Assembly: GCF_001544475.1 (NCBI RefSeq)
Contig: NZ_FCNW02000010.1
Span: 62,001-126,000 of the forward strand
DNA: 64,000 nt
Direction: 5' to 3'
DNA from: Caballeronia humi
GTDB taxonomy: Bacteria > Pseudomonadota > Gammaproteobacteria > Burkholderiales > Burkholderiaceae
The notes beneath the pieces are model-generated. The model searched no databases. It saw only the letters and a list, made by a program, of their open reading frames with translations, and was not told the origin of the DNA. Position 1 is the first letter of the stretch; each line of letters opens with the position of its first letter. The position numbers were made by a program, and so were the translations under genes. This document shows positions 26,810-36,081 of this stretch, piece by piece.

Positions 26810-27706
26810 TCACTGGAACGAGCCGATGCGCTTCAGATTGCTGAAGTTCATCCAGATGAAAAACGCGCGTCCGACGATGTTCTTGTCCGGTACGAAGCCC
26901 CAGTAGCGGCTGTCGGCGCTGTTGTCGCGGTTGTCGCCCATCATGAAGTAGTGGCCCGCCGGCACTTTGCACGTGACGCCCTGCGCGTTGTAGACGCAGT
27001 TGTCGCGATACGGGAAATCATCCGCGCCGATGACGAACGGCGGCACTTGCGGATTGTTGAGGATCGCGTTCCTGCGGCCGTCGAGGTCTTCGACGAACTG
27101 CTTCGCGTAGCCGATGCGTTCGTCGTCGAAGTAATCCGGCTGCTGCGTCTCGGGCACAGGCTTGCCGTTGATCGTCAGCTTCTTGTTCTCGTACGCGACG
27201 GTATCGCCCGGCAGGCCGATCACGCGCTTGATGTAGTCGACCGATTCGTCCTTCGGATAGCGGAACACGACTACATCGCCGCGCGTGAGCGGCTTGCCGT
27301 CGGTCAGCTTCGTGTTGATGATCGGCAGACGCAGGCCGTATTGGTACTTGTTGACCAGGATGAAGTCGCCGACCAGCAGCGTCGGCACCATCGATCCCGA
27401 CGGAATCTTGAACGGCTCGACCACGAACGAGCGCACGACGAACACCACCAGAATCACGGGGAAAAAGCTCGCCGTGTATTCCAGCCACCACGGTTGCCGC
27501 AGTTTGTCGTCACGCAGGCGCGCGCGCGTCTGCGCGGCGTTTTCATCGGCAAAGCGCTCGCCGATGCGTTCCTGCTGCCGGTCGAATTCCGCGACTGCGG
27601 CGTCGGCGGCGCGGCGCCGTTGCGGCTGAAACACCAGCTTGTCCAGCACCCATGCGATCCCTGTCAAGACGACGAGGATCAAAAGAATCAACGCAAAATT
27701 CATCAA
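26810..27706 (-). CDS. lepB: Signal peptidase I
   Basis: A 298-residue inner-membrane serine protease that removes Sec and Tat signal peptides on the periplasmic side. Two N-terminal membrane segments are visible (about 4-22 and 81-97). The catalytic Ser105 lies in PSGSMVPT and the general base Lys160 in DYIKRVIGLPGD. Box E is GDNRDNSADSRYWGFV. Follows lepA as in E. coli. Confidence 0.96.
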   Translation of the reverse strand: MMNFALILLILVVLTGIAWVLDKLVFQPQRRRAADAAVAEFDRQQERIGERFADENAAQTRARLRDDKLRQPWWLEYTASFFPVILVVFVVRSFVVEPFKIPSGSMVPTLLVGDFILVNKYQYGLRLPIINTKLTDGKPLTRGDVVVFRYPKDESVDYIKRVIGLPGDTVAYENKKLTINGKPVPETQQPDYFDDERIGYAKQFVEDLDGRRNAILNNPQVPPFVIGADDFPYRDNCVYNAQGVTCKVPAGHYFMMGDNRDNSADSRYWGFVPDKNIVGRAFFIWMNFSNLKRIGSFQ

Positions 27707-27757
27707 TCTTTTCCGGTTGTTATCGTTTTCTGGCGAGCGGCGGCGTGAGCGCCGCCG

Positions 27758-29548
27758 TCAGTCGTCGACGCGCAGGATGGCGAGGAACGCCTCCTGCGGA
27801 ATCTCGACCGAGCCAACCTGCTTCATCCGCTTCTTGCCCGCTTTCTGTTTCTCGAGGAGTTTCTTTTTCCGCGAGATGTCGCCGCCGTAGCACTTCGCCA
27901 GCACGTTCTTGCGCAGCGCCTTGATGTTCTCGCGCGCGATGATGTTCGCGCCGATCGTCGCCTGGATCGCCACGTCGTACATCTGGCGCGGGATCAGTTC
28001 GCGCATCTTCGACGCCACTTCGCGCCCGCGATGCTGGCTCTGCGAGCGGTGCACGATAACCGACAGCGCATCGACCTTGTCGCCGTTGATCAGCATGTCG
28101 ACCTTGACGACGTCCGCCGCGCGGTATTCCTTGAACTCGTAATCCATCGACGCATAGCCGCGCGACGTGGACTTCAGCCGGTCGAAGAAGTCGAGCACGA
28201 TTTCCGCCATCGGGATTTCGTAGGTCAGTTGCACCTGACGGCCGTGGTACTGCATGTTGATCTGCTGGCCGCGCTTGTTAGTGCAGAGCGTGATGACCGA
28301 GCCGACGTACTCCTGCGGCATGTACAGGTTCACCGTGACGATCGGCTCGCGTACTTCCTCGATCTTCGGAGGCTCCGGCATCTTCGCCGGATTCTCGACC
28401 TGGATCGTCGTGCCGTCGCGCTGGAAGACCTCGTAGACCACGGTCGGCGCGGTTGTGATGAGGTCCATGTCGAATTCGCGCTCCAGTCGCTCCTGCACGA
28501 TTTCCATGTGCAAGAGCCCGAGGAACCCGCAGCGGAACCCGAAGCCAAGCGCCTGCGACACTTCCGGCTCGTACTGCAGCGAGGCGTCGTTCAGCTTCAG
28601 CTTTTCAAGCGATTCGCGCAGCGCGTCGTACTGGTTCGCCTCGACGGGATAGAGCCCCGCGAACACCTGCGGCTTCACTTCCTTGAAGCCCGGCAGCGGT
28701 TCGGGCGCGGGCTTCGCGGCGAGCGTGACGGTGTCGCCGACCTTCGCGGCCTGCAATTCCTTGATGCCCGCGATGATGAAGCCCACCTGCCCGGCCGACA
28801 GCGAAGCCAAATTTGTCGCCTTCGGCGCGAACACGCCGAGATGCTCGACCGGATACTGCGCGCCGGTCGCCATCATCTTGATTTTGTCCTTCGGGCGCAG
28901 CGTGCCGTTCTTGATGCGCACGAGCATCACGACGCCGACGTAGTTGTCGAACCACGAATCGATGATCAGCGCCTGCAGCGGCGCGTCCGGGTCGCCCTTC
29001 GGCGGCGGCACCTTCGCGATCAGCGCTTCGAGCACGTCCTCGACGCCGAAGCCGGTCTTCGCGCTGACGCGCGTGGCGTCGGTGGCGTGAATGCCGATTA
29101 CGTCCTCGATTTCCTCGATCGCGCTTTCGGGATTGGCCGCCGGCAAGTCGATCTTGTTCAGCACCGGCACGACTTCGACGCCGAGTTCAATTGCCGTGTA
29201 GCAATTGGCGACGGTCTGCGCCTCGACGCCCTGGCTGGCGTCGACGACGAGCAGCGCGCCTTCGCACGCTGAGAGCGACCGGCTGACTTCGTACGAGAAG
29301 TCGACGTGGCCCGGGGTATCGATCAGGTTGAGGTTGTAGATCTGGCCGTCGCGGGCCTTGTAGGTGAGCGCCGCGGTCTGCGCCTTGATGGTGATGCCGC
29401 GTTCACGCTCGAGATCCATCGAATCGAGAACCTGCGCTTCCATTTCACGGTCGGACAAGCCGCCGCACAACTGGATGATGCGGTCGGCCAGGGTCGATTT
29501 CCCGTGGTCGATGTGCGCAATGATCGAAAAGTTGCGAATATGATTCAT
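27758..29548 (-). CDS. lepA: Elongation factor 4 (LepA)
   Basis: A 596-residue ribosome-associated GTPase related to EF-G, acting in translation and subunit assembly. G1 [10 protein letters not shown]2 RERGITI, G3 DTPGHVDF and G4 NKIDLP are all visible; domains II, III and V follow, and the C-terminal LepA domain includes [18 protein letters not shown]. The start [17 protein letters not shown] is the family start. The leader holds a terminator-like hairpin 16 bases upstream and, beyond it, the group II intron, so expression may depend on reading through both. Confidence 0.97.
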   Translation of the reverse strand: MNHIRNFSIIAHIDHGKSTLADRIIQLCGGLSDREMEAQVLDSMDLERERGITIKAQTAALTYKARDGQIYNLNLIDTPGHVDFSYEVSRSLSACEGALLVVDASQGVEAQTVANCYTAIELGVEVVPVLNKIDLPAANPESAIEEIEDVIGIHATDATRVSAKTGFGVEDVLEALIAKVPPPKGDPDAPLQALIIDSWFDNYVGVVMLVRIKNGTLRPKDKIKMMATGAQYPVEHLGVFAPKATNLASLSAGQVGFIIAGIKELQAAKVGDTVTLAAKPAPEPLPGFKEVKPQVFAGLYPVEANQYDALRESLEKLKLNDASLQYEPEVSQALGFGFRCGFLGLLHMEIVQERLEREFDMDLITTAPTVVYEVFQRDGTTIQVENPAKMPEPPKIEEVREPIVTVNLYMPQEYVGSVITLCTNKRGQQINMQYHGRQVQLTYEIPMAEIVLDFFDRLKSTSRGYASMDYEFKEYRAADVVKVDMLINGDKVDALSVIVHRSQSQHRGREVASKMRELIPRQMYDVAIQATIGANIIARENIKALRKNVLAKCYGGDISRKKKLLEKQKAGKKRMKQVGSVEIPQEAFLAILRVDD

Positions 29549-29564
29549 TCAGTGCCGATCAAGC

Positions 29565-29600
29565 AAAAAAGGCGCGCCCTGACGAAACGCGGGACACGCC
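29565..29600 (-). terminator. Terminator-like hairpin in the lepA leader
   Basis: On the minus strand GGCGTGTCCC...GGGCGCGCC is followed by TTTTTT ending 16 bases before the lepA ATG. This is either a terminator for the genes upstream or an attenuator for lepA. The intron 3' end is only 15 bases further up. Confidence 0.65.
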
Positions 29601-29615
29601 TTGAAAATAGGGGGA

Positions 29616-29653
29616 GTAGGGTAGCCCCTCTTCCTTGCGGAAGAAGGGCCCCC
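29616..29653 (-). other. Intron domain VI with branch-point A
   Basis: A CCCTTCTTCC-GCAA-GGAAGAGGGG stem is followed by CTACCCTAC. The bulged A lies seven bases from the predicted 3' splice site, where the branch-point A of group II introns is expected. Confidence 0.7.
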
Positions 29654-29656
29654 TAA

Positions 29657-29690
29657 GAACTGTACGTGCGAGTTTCCCCGCATACAGCTC
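29657..29690 (-). ncRNA. Intron domain V (catalytic hairpin)
   Basis: A 34-base hairpin beginning GAGCTGTATGCGGGG, with GAAA tetraloop, and ending CGTACAGTTC. It holds the AGC catalytic triad, the two-base bulge and the length expected of bacterial domain V. Confidence 0.9.
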
Positions 29691-29711
29691 AAGCCTACAT
29701 CTAAGCCCCGC

Positions 29712-31412
29712 CTACCCGGGGACCGGCTTAGTTACCACCAGATTCCCAGCGTGCACTTGCTGGTGACAGTACGGATGGAGCAACACTCTGTTGGACAGCG
29801 CGTCGGTACCGCCATGCATCCGGTACACCAGATGGTGGTCGTGCCAACCTGTTTCCAAGGTCAGAGCGCAGCCGCAAAAGGCACAAAGTCCGCTCTGCGA
29901 CATGAACAACTTGCCCAACTGCTTCCGATGGCGCACGCGTTCCCACATGCGCTTCTGTCGCAATTGTTCACCATACTGCTCCCACTGCGGGTCAAAGGGG
30001 TTGTATTCCCCTTTAATCTTCGTCGGATACTTGATTGCCGTCCCGCTGAGCGAGTACAGCTCAAGCAGCCGCCGACTGCCATCTTCGTTGACTACGGGAA
30101 CACCGAACACCCAATTCCGTTCGCCAACCGAGTGAAAATACTTCTTTCGAACCCAGTCCGCGCCCTTCTGCGGGTGCCGGCGCTTGGCCCACCGCCAGAG
30201 CCTCTGATGAACTAGATGCTCCATACGGCTGAACGTCCGCTTGGCAGATACGCGGTGATGATATTCCGCCCACCCACGTAACATCGGATTCAGCAGACGG
30301 ATCAGGTCCTCCTGCTTCACCGTCTTGTTCCCGCTAATCGCTTCCGCCACCTTGCGATAGAACGTTTTCACGCTCTTCTTGCTCGGTTTCATGAGCATCT
30401 TTCCCGAGTACTTCCGGAAATTCCACCCAAGGAAGTCAAAGCCTTGGTCAATGTGGGTTATGTGCGTTTTCTCCTCCGATAGCTGCAATCCCCGAACTGC
30501 AAGGAATGCTTCAACCCAAGGTCGGACCTCGTTCTCTAGGACCTCTTTCGAGACGCCCGTGATCACAAAGTCGTCAGCGTATCGCACCACATTGACTTTC
30601 AACTTCTTGGCCTTCGCGATCCCGAATTTGGCACCGAGGTGCTTCTCCAGTTCTCGTTCCAGCCCGTTCAGCGTCACATTTGCCAGCGTCGGGGAAATGA
30701 TGCCCCCTTGCGGCGCTCCGGCCTCGGTCGCCTGCAACTCGCCTTTGTAAATCAGACCAGCTTTTAGCCATTTCCGGAGGATCACCGTGTCCATCGGGAC
30801 ATTGCGTTCCATCCAAGTGTGGCTGAGGTAATCGAAGCAGCCTTTGATATCCGCTTCCAGCACCCATTGGGACGAATCCTTTTGGGACATGCAAACGCGT
30901 ATCTGGGCCATGGCATCGGCCGTCGAGCGGTTTTGTCTGAATCCATAGGAGTTCGGATCGCTCGCCGACTCTGCCACGGGCTCCAAGGCCAGCAAGTACA
31001 GAGCTTGCATCGCCCTGTCCAACATGGTCGGAATGCCCAGCGGGCGTTCCTTTCCATTGGCCTTGGGGATAAAAACCCTCCGTAAAGGCAAAGGCTTGTA
31101 TCCGCGCCGCTTCAACCTGCCGACGGCAAGCCGTCGGCTCTCAGGCGAATCCCATAGCTCGCGATCGACTCCCGCCGTTCGCGCACCCTGGTTCTGTGTA
31201 ACACGTCGTACCGCGTACAGCTTGGCGGACAACGTGCGAGTCAACATCCGTTGCAGGGCTTTCACCCTGCGCCATTTGCCTTCCCGCGTCGCCTTCGCAA
31301 TTCGAATCTGCATTCCCCTCACGTTCCGTTCAACCCGACGCCAATCGACGGCGTACCAGTTGTCCGGCGCGTGGGAAAGCGCAGATCCAGTCTTTCGACC
31401 AGATACTTTCAT
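29712..31412 (-). CDS. ltrA: Group II intron reverse transcriptase/maturase with HNH domain
   Basis: A 566-residue multifunctional protein: reverse transcriptase (about 90-340) with YADD at about residue 277 and the PQGGIISPTLAN motif; domain X/maturase (about 380-470) aiding splicing; and a C-terminal HNH nuclease with CAFCG, HDHHLVYRMHGG and LHPYCHQQVH (about 510-555) that nicks the target for retrohoming. ATG 31412 has an AGGAG six bases upstream. The stop lies 22 bases before domain V. The HNH domain argues against a class C intron. No frameshift is seen. Confidence 0.93.
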   Translation of the reverse strand: MKVSGRKTGSALSHAPDNWYAVDWRRVERNVRGMQIRIAKATREGKWRRVKALQRMLTRTLSAKLYAVRRVTQNQGARTAGVDRELWDSPESRRLAVGRLKRRGYKPLPLRRVFIPKANGKERPLGIPTMLDRAMQALYLLALEPVAESASDPNSYGFRQNRSTADAMAQIRVCMSQKDSSQWVLEADIKGCFDYLSHTWMERNVPMDTVILRKWLKAGLIYKGELQATEAGAPQGGIISPTLANVTLNGLERELEKHLGAKFGIAKAKKLKVNVVRYADDFVITGVSKEVLENEVRPWVEAFLAVRGLQLSEEKTHITHIDQGFDFLGWNFRKYSGKMLMKPSKKSVKTFYRKVAEAISGNKTVKQEDLIRLLNPMLRGWAEYHHRVSAKRTFSRMEHLVHQRLWRWAKRRHPQKGADWVRKKYFHSVGERNWVFGVPVVNEDGSRRLLELYSLSGTAIKYPTKIKGEYNPFDPQWEQYGEQLRQKRMWERVRHRKQLGKLFMSQSGLCAFCGCALTLETGWHDHHLVYRMHGGTDALSNRVLLHPYCHQQVHAGNLVVTKPVPG

Positions 31413-32447
31413 GCTGCTCTCCTACTTGGAAAAGTCCCCAAGCAGAAGACGCATCTCCCCCAGCGGGGCAGATACGCCCCGCTGGGGAACAACAATTGCA
31501 CTCAGTACGGACGCATGCATCCGTACCTCACCAAATTACCAAGGGTCAGTCAGCCATCTTGCGACGGTAGACCAGACGGAAGTCTGCCCGCTTTCACGTG
31601 GGGTGATGTCCCAACCCCTATCCGGACCATTAACGCCCGGCATTCGCTTTTTCCGTCGTCCCATACCCGCACAATCAACAGCGTTCCTTACGGTCCGCCT
31701 GCCAGCCAATCAGCACCGGCGAAAATACGGGCTTACCACGTTCCCAGCGTGTCACATGACTGACTTAGGTTCTGCCTTTTCACCGGCGGCGCTTCGACGA
31801 CGTGTCCCGAGGGTCCAACGGGAGAACCGGCCGCTTACCATTTTGGTCAGTGCCCAGTAGCTTTGGCACTACAATGCTAACGATGTTTATCAGCAGTTCA
31901 CTTACATTAACCATATCAGCCAGCCTAGCGCCTAGGTCCCACGCTACTAGGGACCGCTGGACGAAAACCTCACGATTCTCGTCCACCCGACCTTCCGGGG
32001 GCTACATTGTCAGAAGAGCTTCACACCCCACCGTTACCAGTGACGCATGTCCTCCTAGGCTACTGCTAGTCGCATAGCAGGTTCACTATCCGCGCCCAGA
32101 AAGCAGGAGCGGGTCGAACAATGACACACCGAGCTTTCGCTCGTATCGCGTAGCGAATCCGTTGCATGACGCGCGGGACTTGCAAACATCAATCCGCCTA
32201 GTCGGCGGGGATGAAGCCGCTGACTGGGCGGTACCTGACGGTAATCAGGTAATTACAATGCGATTCTCGGCACTGAACGACATACCGAAGTTTCGCCTGC
32301 GGCGAAACCCAATATGCCCAACCGGGTTTCGCTTCTCTACAAGTTGTTGGCCACAAGGTGCCAACCAATGGTCAGCTTTCGCCGACGAGGTCGATGCCCG
32401 TAACGAGGGCTGACGGACACGAGCGTGCGTGTCGCACAAACCCCAGC

Positions 32448-32453
32448 ATTTTA
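32448..32453 (-). promoter_or_regulatory. Candidate -10 element upstream of the intron/lepA
   Basis: TAAAAT in CGGCTAAAATGC lies 10 bases before the intron 5' end. No matching -35 hexamer is seen, so this is weak. If real, the intron would be in the 5' leader of lepA. Confidence 0.35.
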
Positions 32454-32510
32454 GCCGAAACGGGGTCTGCCCGGCGTTTTTTGCGGCCGGGGCCCGGGGC
32501 GGGCGCTTTT

Positions 32511-32762
32511 TCAGGATGACGCGGCGCGCGCTTCGAGCGCCGCGCGCACGCGCGGGGCGTCCAGACGGTAGTGGCACAGCTCCGTGCCGTCGAGCACCAG
32601 CACCGGCACGCGCTCGTCGTAGCGGGCTTCGAGCGTGGCATCCGTGTCGATGTCGATCCACTCGATGTCCGCGCCGAACTCTGCCGCGAGCGGTTCGAGT
32701 TCGGCCTTCATGTCGTCGCAGAGGTGGCACCACGCGCGCCCGTAGAGCGTGAACGATGCCAT
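32511..32762 (-). CDS. Glutaredoxin-like thiol-disulfide protein
   Basis: An 83-residue thioredoxin-fold protein of the glutaredoxin/DUF836 type. The active site is WCHLCDDM with CxxC (Cys12, Cys15), and the cis-Pro is in RVPVLVLDG. ATG 32762 is seven bases after the degP stop, so it belongs to the rpoE-rseA-rseB-degP transcript. Its partner is not known; a role in reducing disulfides under envelope stress is inferred from context only. Confidence 0.85.
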   Translation of the reverse strand: MASFTLYGRAWCHLCDDMKAELEPLAAEFGADIEWIDIDTDATLEARYDERVPVLVLDGTELCHYRLDAPRVRAALEARAASS

Positions 32763-32769
32763 CTCGCGC

Positions 32770-34311
32770 TTACTTTTGCGGCTGCGCGCGCGGACGCAGC
32801 GGCACGAACTGCGTATTGTCGCCGCGCCGCACGAGGACGGCGACCATCTTGCTCGCATCGACGTTCTGCGCGACGGCCTCGAACTGCTTCGCGCTCGTAA
32901 TGTCCGTGTCGCCGATGCGCAGGACGATGTCGCCCTTCTGGAAGCCCGCGCGCGCCGCCGGCCCTTCCACCGCGTCCACCATCACGCCGTTCGTCAGCTT
33001 CAGCGCCTTTTTCTGCTCGGCGGAGATGTCGCTGACGGCCATGCCGAGCGCGTTGCTCGCGCGTTCCTTCGGCACCGGCGCCTTCTTCTGCTCGGTCTTC
33101 GCGACCTTGTCCGGCTGCATCTCGGCGATGGTGATCGGCAGGTCGCGCGTCTGGCCCTTGCGCCACACGGTGATCGTCGCCTTCGAGCCGGGTTTCGTGT
33201 CGCCGACCATGCGCGGCAGGTCCGTCGCGGTCTGGACGTCGTGCCCGTTGTATTTCAGGATGATGTCGCCCGGCTGGATGCCCGCCTTGTCGGCCGGGCC
33301 GCCCGCTTCCACGCTCGACACCAGCGCGCCCTGCGCCTTCGGCAGGCCGAGCGAATCGGCGACGTCCTTCGTCACCTCGCCGATCGCCACCGCGATCCGG
33401 CCGCGCACGACCTTGCCGACCGTCTTCAGCTGATCGGCGACGCGCATCGCCTCGTCGATCGGAATCGCGAACGAGATGCCCATGAAACCACCGGTGCGGC
33501 TATAAATCTGCGAGTTGATGCCGATCACCTCGCCCGCCATGTTGATGAGCGGGCCGCCCGAGTTGCCCGGGTTCACCGCGACGTCGGTCTGGATGAACGG
33601 CAGGTAATCGCCCGTATCGCGCCCTTTCGCGCTGACGATGCCGGCCGTCACCGTGTTGTCGAGCCCGAACGGCGAGCCAATCGCCAGCACCCATTCGCCG
33701 ACGCGTACCTTGTTCGAATCGCCGATGGTGATCGCCGGCAGGTTCGACGCGTTGATCTTCACGACCGCGACGTCCGTGCGTTCGTCGACGCCGACGAGCC
33801 GCGCCTTGAATTCGCGCTTGTCGGTGAGCGTGACGTAGATGGTGTCTGCATCGTCGACGACGTGGGCGTTCGTCATCACGTAGCCGTCCGTCGAGAGGAT
33901 GAAGCCGGAGCCGACGCCGCTGCTTTGCTCGGAGTTGTCCTGGCTGTCGTCGGGCAGCGCGCCGCGTCCGCCGCCGCCTTTGCCGCCGTCGCTTCCACCG
34001 CCACCACCGCCGCCGCCACCGCCACGGGGCGCGCCCGGCTGGCCCGGCATCGGAATGCCGAAGAAGCGCCGGAAGAACTCGGACATGTCGCCTTCGTCGA
34101 GGCCGGGCGGCAGGCCGCGCAGATCGCTGCTCGTGCCAACGCGCGAGGTCGTGCGAATATTGACGACCGACGGCCCCACTTTATCGACGAGGGTCGTGAA
34201 ATCGGGCAAGTTCACTACAGGTGTTGCCGCGACAGCCGCGCTAGAAACGAACGGCAGACACACGGCAAGCGCCGCAGCCGCGAAAAACTTGCGCAGCGAG
34301 GAATTGCTCAT
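32770..34311 (-). CDS. mucD: DegP/MucD-type periplasmic serine protease
   Basis: A 513-residue periplasmic HtrA protease and chaperone for misfolded envelope proteins. A signal peptide (about 1-29, AAVAATP cleavage region) is followed by the trypsin-like domain with His150, Asp180 and Ser251 (GNSGGP), then two PDZ domains (about 290-385 and 410-500). A run of ten Gly at 97-106 and more Gly to about 116 lies in the LA-loop region and is unusual. It lies downstream of rseB, so the sigma-E operon carries its own protease, as in Pseudomonas (algU-mucABCD). Confidence 0.94.
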   Translation of the reverse strand: MSNSSLRKFFAAAALAVCLPFVSSAAVAATPVVNLPDFTTLVDKVGPSVVNIRTTSRVGTSSDLRGLPPGLDEGDMSEFFRRFFGIPMPGQPGAPRGGGGGGGGGGSDGGKGGGGRGALPDDSQDNSEQSSGVGSGFILSTDGYVMTNAHVVDDADTIYVTLTDKREFKARLVGVDERTDVAVVKINASNLPAITIGDSNKVRVGEWVLAIGSPFGLDNTVTAGIVSAKGRDTGDYLPFIQTDVAVNPGNSGGPLINMAGEVIGINSQIYSRTGGFMGISFAIPIDEAMRVADQLKTVGKVVRGRIAVAIGEVTKDVADSLGLPKAQGALVSSVEAGGPADKAGIQPGDIILKYNGHDVQTATDLPRMVGDTKPGSKATITVWRKGQTRDLPITIAEMQPDKVAKTEQKKAPVPKERASNALGMAVSDISAEQKKALKLTNGVMVDAVEGPAARAGFQKGDIVLRIGDTDITSAKQFEAVAQNVDASKMVAVLVRRGDNTQFVPLRPRAQPQK

Positions 34312-34329
34312 ATCAAGAGGGCCGAGGGA

Positions 34330-35373
34330 TTACTTGGAAGGCTTGTATTCTATGGCAGAAGCAAATTGCTGCAACGTGGCTTGCGGCACTTCGCCAAGCA
34401 AAGTAATCCAGAAATCCCCGCGGCGCTTTACGAGCACGTGCGTGGCGCCGGTATTTCCCGCGCCTTCCTTGCGAGAATTCTTCTCAACCGGCTCGACGAA
34501 AATCGAGATGGCGGCGAGACCATCGGAGAACACGGCCTGATCGACGGGAATCGGCGGCTGGCCTTCTTCGCGCGACGCCATCGGACGGCGCAGTTCGCGA
34601 ATCTTCTTGAATCCGGCGATATTCGGAGTCAACTGCCAGCCCTGCGCTTCCATATCGACCGGCTGGACCGGCGGACGTACGATCGTCCAGCCCGACGTGT
34701 TCCGGATGCCGTTTGCGATCGCGGTCTTGTCGACCGGGCCGCCGATGCGCACCTGTGAAAACGATAGCTGCTCGAGCACCTGGCCGTCCGGATCGAGCGT
34801 CTGCGCGCGCAGAAGCAAGCCGGTCTTGGCATCGGCCCAGAGTTTGTAGGCGAAACGATAAGAATCTTTGGGATCGAGCTCGATGACCTGGCTGTCCAGG
34901 CCCGCGACGCGGTCCGTGCCGAGCATTTTCGGCTCATAGACGGAGAGCACCTGATCGCCGCTCGTGGCGAGCAGCGCCGGGAACGAATCCTTGTTCTGCC
35001 GCTTTTCGACCACGCACAAATGCCGCTCGGGAACGAACGTGAACATGTCGTCGTCGTGGCGGAGCATTTTGCGCGGCTTGCCGTCAAGGCTTTCGAGCGA
35101 CTCGTACTCGCCGTCGCCGCGCGCCGCCGCGTGCGTGATCCGCGACGATTGCACCGTCGCGCCACGCTGATAAACGAACGTGCCCTCGTAATTCTGCTGC
35201 TGAGCCGCGAGATGGATGCGGTTGAGCAATTCCGCTGCGGCACGCCGCGCGGCGACGGGATCGTCGCCTTGCGCGAAAGCACCGGATGCTGCGGTCAACA
35301 ACGCGGCTGCACAGAACATCAATGCCGGCAGCCGCCCCCAATACGCTGTTTTGTTCAACCGCAATCTCTGCAT
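34330..35373 (-). CDS. rseB: Sigma-E regulatory protein RseB/MucB
   Basis: A 347-residue periplasmic protein that binds the anti-sigma factor RseA and protects it from proteolysis until lipid or lipopolysaccharide signals release it. A signal peptide ending near ASGAFAQG is followed by a large LolA-like domain (YEGTFVYQRGATVQSSRI) and a smaller C-terminal domain. It follows rseA at a gap of three bases and precedes degP, the standard order. Confidence 0.92.
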   Translation of the reverse strand: MQRLRLNKTAYWGRLPALMFCAAALLTAASGAFAQGDDPVAARRAAAELLNRIHLAAQQQNYEGTFVYQRGATVQSSRITHAAARGDGEYESLESLDGKPRKMLRHDDDMFTFVPERHLCVVEKRQNKDSFPALLATSGDQVLSVYEPKMLGTDRVAGLDSQVIELDPKDSYRFAYKLWADAKTGLLLRAQTLDPDGQVLEQLSFSQVRIGGPVDKTAIANGIRNTSGWTIVRPPVQPVDMEAQGWQLTPNIAGFKKIRELRRPMASREEGQPPIPVDQAVFSDGLAAISIFVEPVEKNSRKEGAGNTGATHVLVKRRGDFWITLLGEVPQATLQQFASAIEYKPSK

Positions 35374-35376
35374 CGA

Positions 35377-36000
35377 TTATTGGCCTTGCGAGATGGCGGC
35401 TGCGCGAATCAGAGGCATCGAGCCGGGCACGACGGGCTGCTGCGAGAACTGTTGATGCGCTTCAAGATACTGGTCGAGGCTCGCATCACGGATGATGTTC
35501 GCTTCGGTCAACACCGGGCGCGCCGTGGCAGCCGGAATCGACGCCATCGCCACGCGCTGCATCGAATCGGTCGAAACGCTCGCGACCTGCGCGCCGCCGC
35601 GGCTATCGACGCCCTGCAACTGCGGAACGACGATCCACGTGAGCGTGGCCGCAGCAGCCGCGACCGCGAACGCCGGCATGACGCGCCGGCGCATGACGCC
35701 CTGGCGCTTCGCCGCCGCTGCTGGCAGCGCGGCGGGCGCGAACACGTGCGCTTCGGATTCGAAGCGCTGCGTGAACGCCGCCATGAACGCGCTACTGGTG
35801 GCGGGACTAACCGCCAGATCGTCGGAACGCAGCGCGTCGCCGATCAGGTGGTATTCCGACCACTGCGCGCGGTCCTGATTCTTAAAATCCGCCAGAAACT
35901 GACTGATGTTCCCAAGCTCGTCGAGCGATTCCCCGTCAACGAACGCCGACATACGCTCGCTGCGCGAGCCCGCTTGCGATTGCATCGAGACCGACCCCAT
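35377..36000 (-). CDS. rseA: Anti-sigma-E factor RseA
   Basis: A 207-residue inner-membrane protein. The N-terminal part (MSAFVDGESLDELGNISQFL to DALRSDDL) is the sigma-binding domain, a single membrane segment (MPAFAVAAAAATLTWIVVP) lies about residues 120-140, and the periplasmic tail contacts RseB. Regulated proteolysis of this protein frees RpoE. I chose ATG 36000 with GGAG upstream; ATG 36012 and a GTG at 36039 are in frame. Follows rpoE. Confidence 0.88.
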   Translation of the reverse strand: MGSVSMQSQAGSRSERMSAFVDGESLDELGNISQFLADFKNQDRAQWSEYHLIGDALRSDDLAVSPATSSAFMAAFTQRFESEAHVFAPAALPAAAAKRQGVMRRRVMPAFAVAAAAATLTWIVVPQLQGVDSRGGAQVASVSTDSMQRVAMASIPAATARPVLTEANIIRDASLDQYLEAHQQFSQQPVVPGSMPLIRAAAISQGQ

Positions 36001-36081
36001 GATGCTCCCCATCTTGACTACACCCCGTAGTGACACCAACTAACCCAGATATTGCGTCCCTGTCCCGCGCATTCTCGCCGC

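Larger units (their letters stand above)
29616..32437 (-). mobile_element. Group II intron with HNH-type reverse transcriptase
   Basis: About 2.8 kb on the minus strand between the glutaredoxin gene and lepA. The 5' end is placed at GTGCGAC (32437), matching the GUGYG consensus. Domain V (29657-29690) and a domain VI hairpin with a bulged A are clear, and the 3' end CCCTAC (29616) ends in the usual AY. The maturase gene sits in domain IV. RNA components and ORF all look intact, so it may be an active self-splicing retroelement. The 3' boundary is firmer than the 5' one. Confidence 0.85.

Noticed and set aside
31663-31668. Alternative GTGCG 5' end of the group II intron
   Set aside because: It would leave about 256 bases before the maturase gene, too short for domains I to III.
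31780-31986. Open frame of 68 codons inside the intron 5' part
   Set aside because: No motif or ribosome binding site; the region should be ribozyme RNA.
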